Positions 40,850-42,881 of a stretch of DNA of 42,881 bases are shown piece after piece; position 1 is the stretch's first letter, and every line of letters starts with the position of its first letter. A program made the position numbers and the translations under genes. Below the pieces are notes generated by a model that had not been told where the DNA came from, did not search any database, and saw only the letters and a program-made list of their open reading frames with translations. Origin of the DNA: Caulobacteraceae bacterium (GTDB lineage: Bacteria > Pseudomonadota > Alphaproteobacteria > Caulobacterales > Aquidulcibacteraceae); assembly GCA_009773335.1 (NCBI GenBank), contig WRPF01000022.1, forward strand, positions 1 through 42,881, written 5' to 3'.

Positions 40850-41075
40850 GGCTGAGCACGCGAAATCGTCGATGCACAGCCCACCAAGAATCATGCGAAA
40901 ATCTGTGTGAAGAGAACGCGGGATGAAGCGGGAAGTAGAAAATTTTAGGGCAAGATAAAGCGCACCGTTTCTGCTCCCCAATCGCTTGTGCGCCTTTGCT
41001 TTTTCGCACGGTGCGGTGTGGACTCGAACGGTGCGGACACGGTGCGTTCGCAATTCGCTACCGAGGCCCCGCTTC
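40850..41075. other. Candidate oriT region
   Basis: Noncoding, immediately upstream of the relaxase gene. An AT-rich stretch (40890-40960) precedes four octamers: CGCACCGT at 40961-40968 and its inverse ACGGTGCG at 41008-41015, 41028-41035 and 41039-41046. Position, AT-richness and repeated sites suit an origin of transfer with accessory-protein sites. I see no clear match to the RP4/VirD2 nic sequence. Confidence 0.5.
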
Positions 41076-42281
41076 ATGTCCGCGACAAGCTTCAATCAGA
41101 TCTTTCGGACGCCGCGCCTGCATCGTGATGCGGTGGCGATCGCCTCGCTTGGCTCGATGCGGTTTCATCGCGCCGTCGAGCGCGACGAACTCATTGGCAA
41201 GGCCAAGAACGGCAAACCCAAAGGTGGCGGTTCAGGACGGGGCGGTCTCTCGCACAAGCTGGCGGAGCGGCTTGGCGCGCCACGACGGTTCGGCTTTCGC
41301 GACGGCGGCGGTGTGAACGCGCACGGTTTCGATGCGCGCCAGCGCGCAATCGTGAAGGTCCACTATTTCGGGCATGGCGGCGGCGGCGGCGCAGCGCTGG
41401 CCGCGCATGCGCGCTACGTCGCGCGCGAGGCGGCTTCGCGCGGCGACGGACAGCGGGTTGAGGCCGTGCGGGAAGGAGAACTCGCCCCCGAAGCGCAATC
41501 TGCCGAAGCACAGGCCAAGGCGCACGCGGCCTATCTTTCGCGGGAAGGCGCGGCGGTCGCGACGGTTTTCTATGATGCCGGCGGCGATAGTGTCGATGGC
41601 GCCGGCCGTGCGGCGGCGTGGGCGAAATCAGACCGGCGGCACTTCCGCGTCATCCTGGCGCCAGAGAATGGCGCGGCGATCGGCGATCTCCGATCCTACA
41701 CCCGTGAGGTCATGCAACGCGCGGAGACCGCACTCGGAACGCACCTTGAATGGGTCGCGGTGAACCATTGGGACACGGACAATCCCCACACCCATATCAT
41801 CCTGCGCGGGAAGACGCGGGATGGCCGCGATCTCATCCTGCCGCGCGACTTTGTGAGTCATGGCTTCCGCGAAGCGGCGCGTGATGCCGCCACCGACCGT
41901 CTCGGAAACCGAACCCGCGACGACGAGCGTCGGGCGCTGGATCGCGAGACCCGGGCGCATCGACCCACCCGTCTCGACGGCATGATCGCCAATCAGATCG
42001 GTCCCGATGGAAAGGTCCGCATCGCCGACATCACCTCCGCCAATGGCGACCCGAACGTCACCGGCGCGCTGAAGGCGCGGGCGCGCGAACTGCAACGTCT
42101 TGGGCTGGCGACCGAGGTGAAGCGCAACGTCCTGTCGTTTCGCTCCGATTGGCGCGAGCGGCTCGGCGCAATGGAAATGCACCTCGATATCCGCAAGCGC
42201 CTGGTCAACGAACGCACCGTGCAACGCGGTGCGGAGGCGCAGGTCCGGCAAACTGGACTGCGCTCGCTGCTGCAGCGCTGA
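41076..42281 (+). CDS. MOBP/VirD2-like relaxase (DUF3363 type), short C-terminus
   Basis: 401 aa from the ATG at 41076 (MSATSFNQIFRTP); the frame is open back to 40986. The candidate nucleophile tyrosine is Y114 in AHARYVAREA. Motif III follows RHFRVILAPENG and is H231-W-D-T-D-N-P-H238-T-H240, the metal-binding His triad. It would nick at oriT and pilot the strand. Relatives of this type usually run well past 550 aa; this one stops soon after the domain junction (VRQTGLRSLLQR), nine bases before the MerT-like gene ends from the other strand. It may therefore be truncated by insertion of the metal module, though the nickase domain is complete. Confidence 0.88.
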   Translation: MSATSFNQIFRTPRLHRDAVAIASLGSMRFHRAVERDELIGKAKNGKPKGGGSGRGGLSHKLAERLGAPRRFGFRDGGGVNAHGFDARQRAIVKVHYFGHGGGGGAALAAHARYVAREAASRGDGQRVEAVREGELAPEAQSAEAQAKAHAAYLSREGAAVATVFYDAGGDSVDGAGRAAAWAKSDRRHFRVILAPENGAAIGDLRSYTREVMQRAETALGTHLEWVAVNHWDTDNPHTHIILRGKTRDGRDLILPRDFVSHGFREAARDAATDRLGNRTRDDERRALDRETRAHRPTRLDGMIANQIGPDGKVRIADITSANGDPNVTGALKARARELQRLGLATEVKRNVLSFRSDWRERLGAMEMHLDIRKRLVNERTVQRGAEAQVRQTGLRSLLQR

Positions 42282-42290
42282 GCCTCTCCT

Positions 42291-42593
42291 TTACGGCTCT
42301 TTCCGACCAGCGGCCGGCGCGCACGCGCCATCGATTTGACAGTGTGCGCCGTCATCGGCGTCTCGGCGTTTGGCCCGATTGCGTGCAATGAAGACGATCG
42401 CCACGCCGACGACGGCGGTCACGATCAACGCCGCGCAGATGGCCTCGGCGACGCTCAAACCGTACACCGAAAAGCCAGCCCCGGCGCCCAGGCCAAACAT
42501 GCCGCCCGCCGCCAGCAGCGGCACGATGAGGGGCGCACAGCAGGCCACGCACGCCGCGCCAAGCCCCAACCACGGCAACCATGTCCTCTTCAC
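42291..42593 (-). CDS. MerT/MerF-like small mercuric transport protein
   Basis: 100 aa starting at a GTG (42591-42593), with GGAGG just before it. Two or three hydrophobic segments; the first carries C15, C18 and C19 (AACVACCAP), the vicinal-cysteine signature of mercury carriers. The C-terminal tail has a further pair, C85 and C91, as in the cytoplasmic end of MerF/MerT. It is only distantly like the MerT-like protein at 8583. It is controlled by the divergent MerR-type regulator to its right. Confidence 0.75.
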   Translation of the reverse strand: MKRTWLPWLGLGAACVACCAPLIVPLLAAGGMFGLGAGAGFSVYGLSVAEAICAALIVTAVVGVAIVFIARNRAKRRDADDGAHCQIDGACAPAAGRKEP

Positions 42594-42639
42594 AAACGCC
42601 TCCCTCCAATAGCGCGGACCCTGCCGCCTTGCGGAATCT

Positions 42640-42674
42640 GGCGTAGCTCCTCAAGTAGCTTGAGGAGCAAGCGC
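42640..42674 (-). promoter_or_regulatory. MerR-type operator with 10-bp perfect dyad
   Basis: GCTCCTCAAG (42646-42655), TAG, CTTGAGGAGC (42659-42668). Read on the minus strand, TTGCTC is followed after exactly 19 bp by TACGCC, the long-spacer layout of MerR targets and the same -35 as the promoter at 8546. It would drive the MerT-like gene to the left. Confidence 0.7.
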
Positions 42675-42689
42675 TCAAAGGAGAACACG

Positions 42690-42881
42690 ATGGCTAGTGC
42701 GGGCATGACCATCGGAGACGCCGCCGCGCGCACCCAATGCACGACCGCGACAATCCGCTATTATGAAGAAATCGGATTGCTCCGCCCGGTTGGTCGCGGC
42801 GCCAACGGCCGACGGGCATATGGGCATCCCGAAATTCATCGACTGCGCTTCATTCGGCGATGCCGCGACCTGAATTTCCCC
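42690..42881 (+). CDS. MerR-family regulator, N-terminal part
   Basis: Starts at 42690 (MASAGMTIGDAAARTQCTTATIRYYEEIGLLRP) with AAAGGAGAA ahead of it and runs off the window at 64 codons. The winged HTH is complete (ATIRYYEEIGLL, RAYGHPEIHRLRFIRRCRDL), but the metal-binding C-terminus is not seen. It diverges from the MerT-like gene over a 10-bp dyad. Confidence 0.85.
   Translation, partial: MASAGMTIGDAAARTQCTTATIRYYEEIGLLRPVGRGANGRRAYGHPEIHRLRFIRRCRDLNFP

Noticed and set aside
40763-41095. 110-codon minus-strand frame across the candidate oriT
   Set aside because: No recognisable domain, and it overlaps the end of the membrane-protein gene; the region is better explained as noncoding transfer DNA.
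1-42881. CRISPR array
   Set aside because: No series of regularly spaced identical repeats was seen; repeated units are few, palindromic or operator-like.

Overview
The window is GC-rich (about 60-65 percent by eye) DNA of an alphaproteobacterium. Codon use, the DsbD/DusA/epimerase neighbourhood and the abundant CCCTC/GAGGG-type intergenic palindromes would fit the Caulobacterales/Hyphomonadales, but I cannot fix the genus. It splits into a host segment (1 to about 6545) and a long integrated mobile element that starts at the 5' end of dusA and runs to the end of the window; its far end is not seen.

Host segment: the N-terminal part of a DsbD/ScsB-like thiol-disulfide protein (cut by the window start), an MDR-family NADP-dependent oxidoreductase coupled to a MaoC-like protein, two unassigned genes, a run of palindromic repeats (2570-3930), then a dihydroflavonol-reductase-like SDR and dusA, which overlap.

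Mobile element: the first ORF past dusA is a tyrosine recombinase, which fits the known family of integrases that insert elements into the start of dusA. Next come a small metal-response module (MerR regulator, MerT-like protein, GDCCVxC protein), a VOC protein, and a complete leftward transfer operon (traG, a ribbon-helix-helix gene, trbB, C, D, E, J, L, F, G, I and an AlpA-like HTH gene). A LuxR-type autoinducer receptor diverges from traG across an 18-bp perfect palindrome. To the right lie hipBA with three evenly spaced operators and a translationally coupled four-gene unit: type III-like restriction subunit, adenine methyltransferase, ASCH protein, and a UvrD-type helicase with a RelE-like N-terminus. 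Then come a ParB-like gene, a short SSB, a SPARTA system (TIR-APAZ plus inactive short Argonaute, opposite strand), ArdC antirestriction, a short CDF protein, the TraF pilin peptidase, a candidate oriT and a MOBP-type relaxase. The window closes with a second MerR/MerT-like divergent pair.

How it fits together: the element looks like an ICE with a P-type (Trb) type IV secretion system. No rep or parA gene is present, so a plasmid is less likely. parB-like, ssb and ardC are transcribed toward the candidate oriT and have long hairpin-rich leaders, the arrangement expected of a leading region that acts early in the recipient. SPARTA lies in the same region but in the opposite direction. The most interesting parts are the SPARTA cargo, the four-gene restriction/ASCH/RelE-helicase unit, and the regulatory DNA (hip operators, LuxR palindrome, integrase arm-like sites, oriT octamers).
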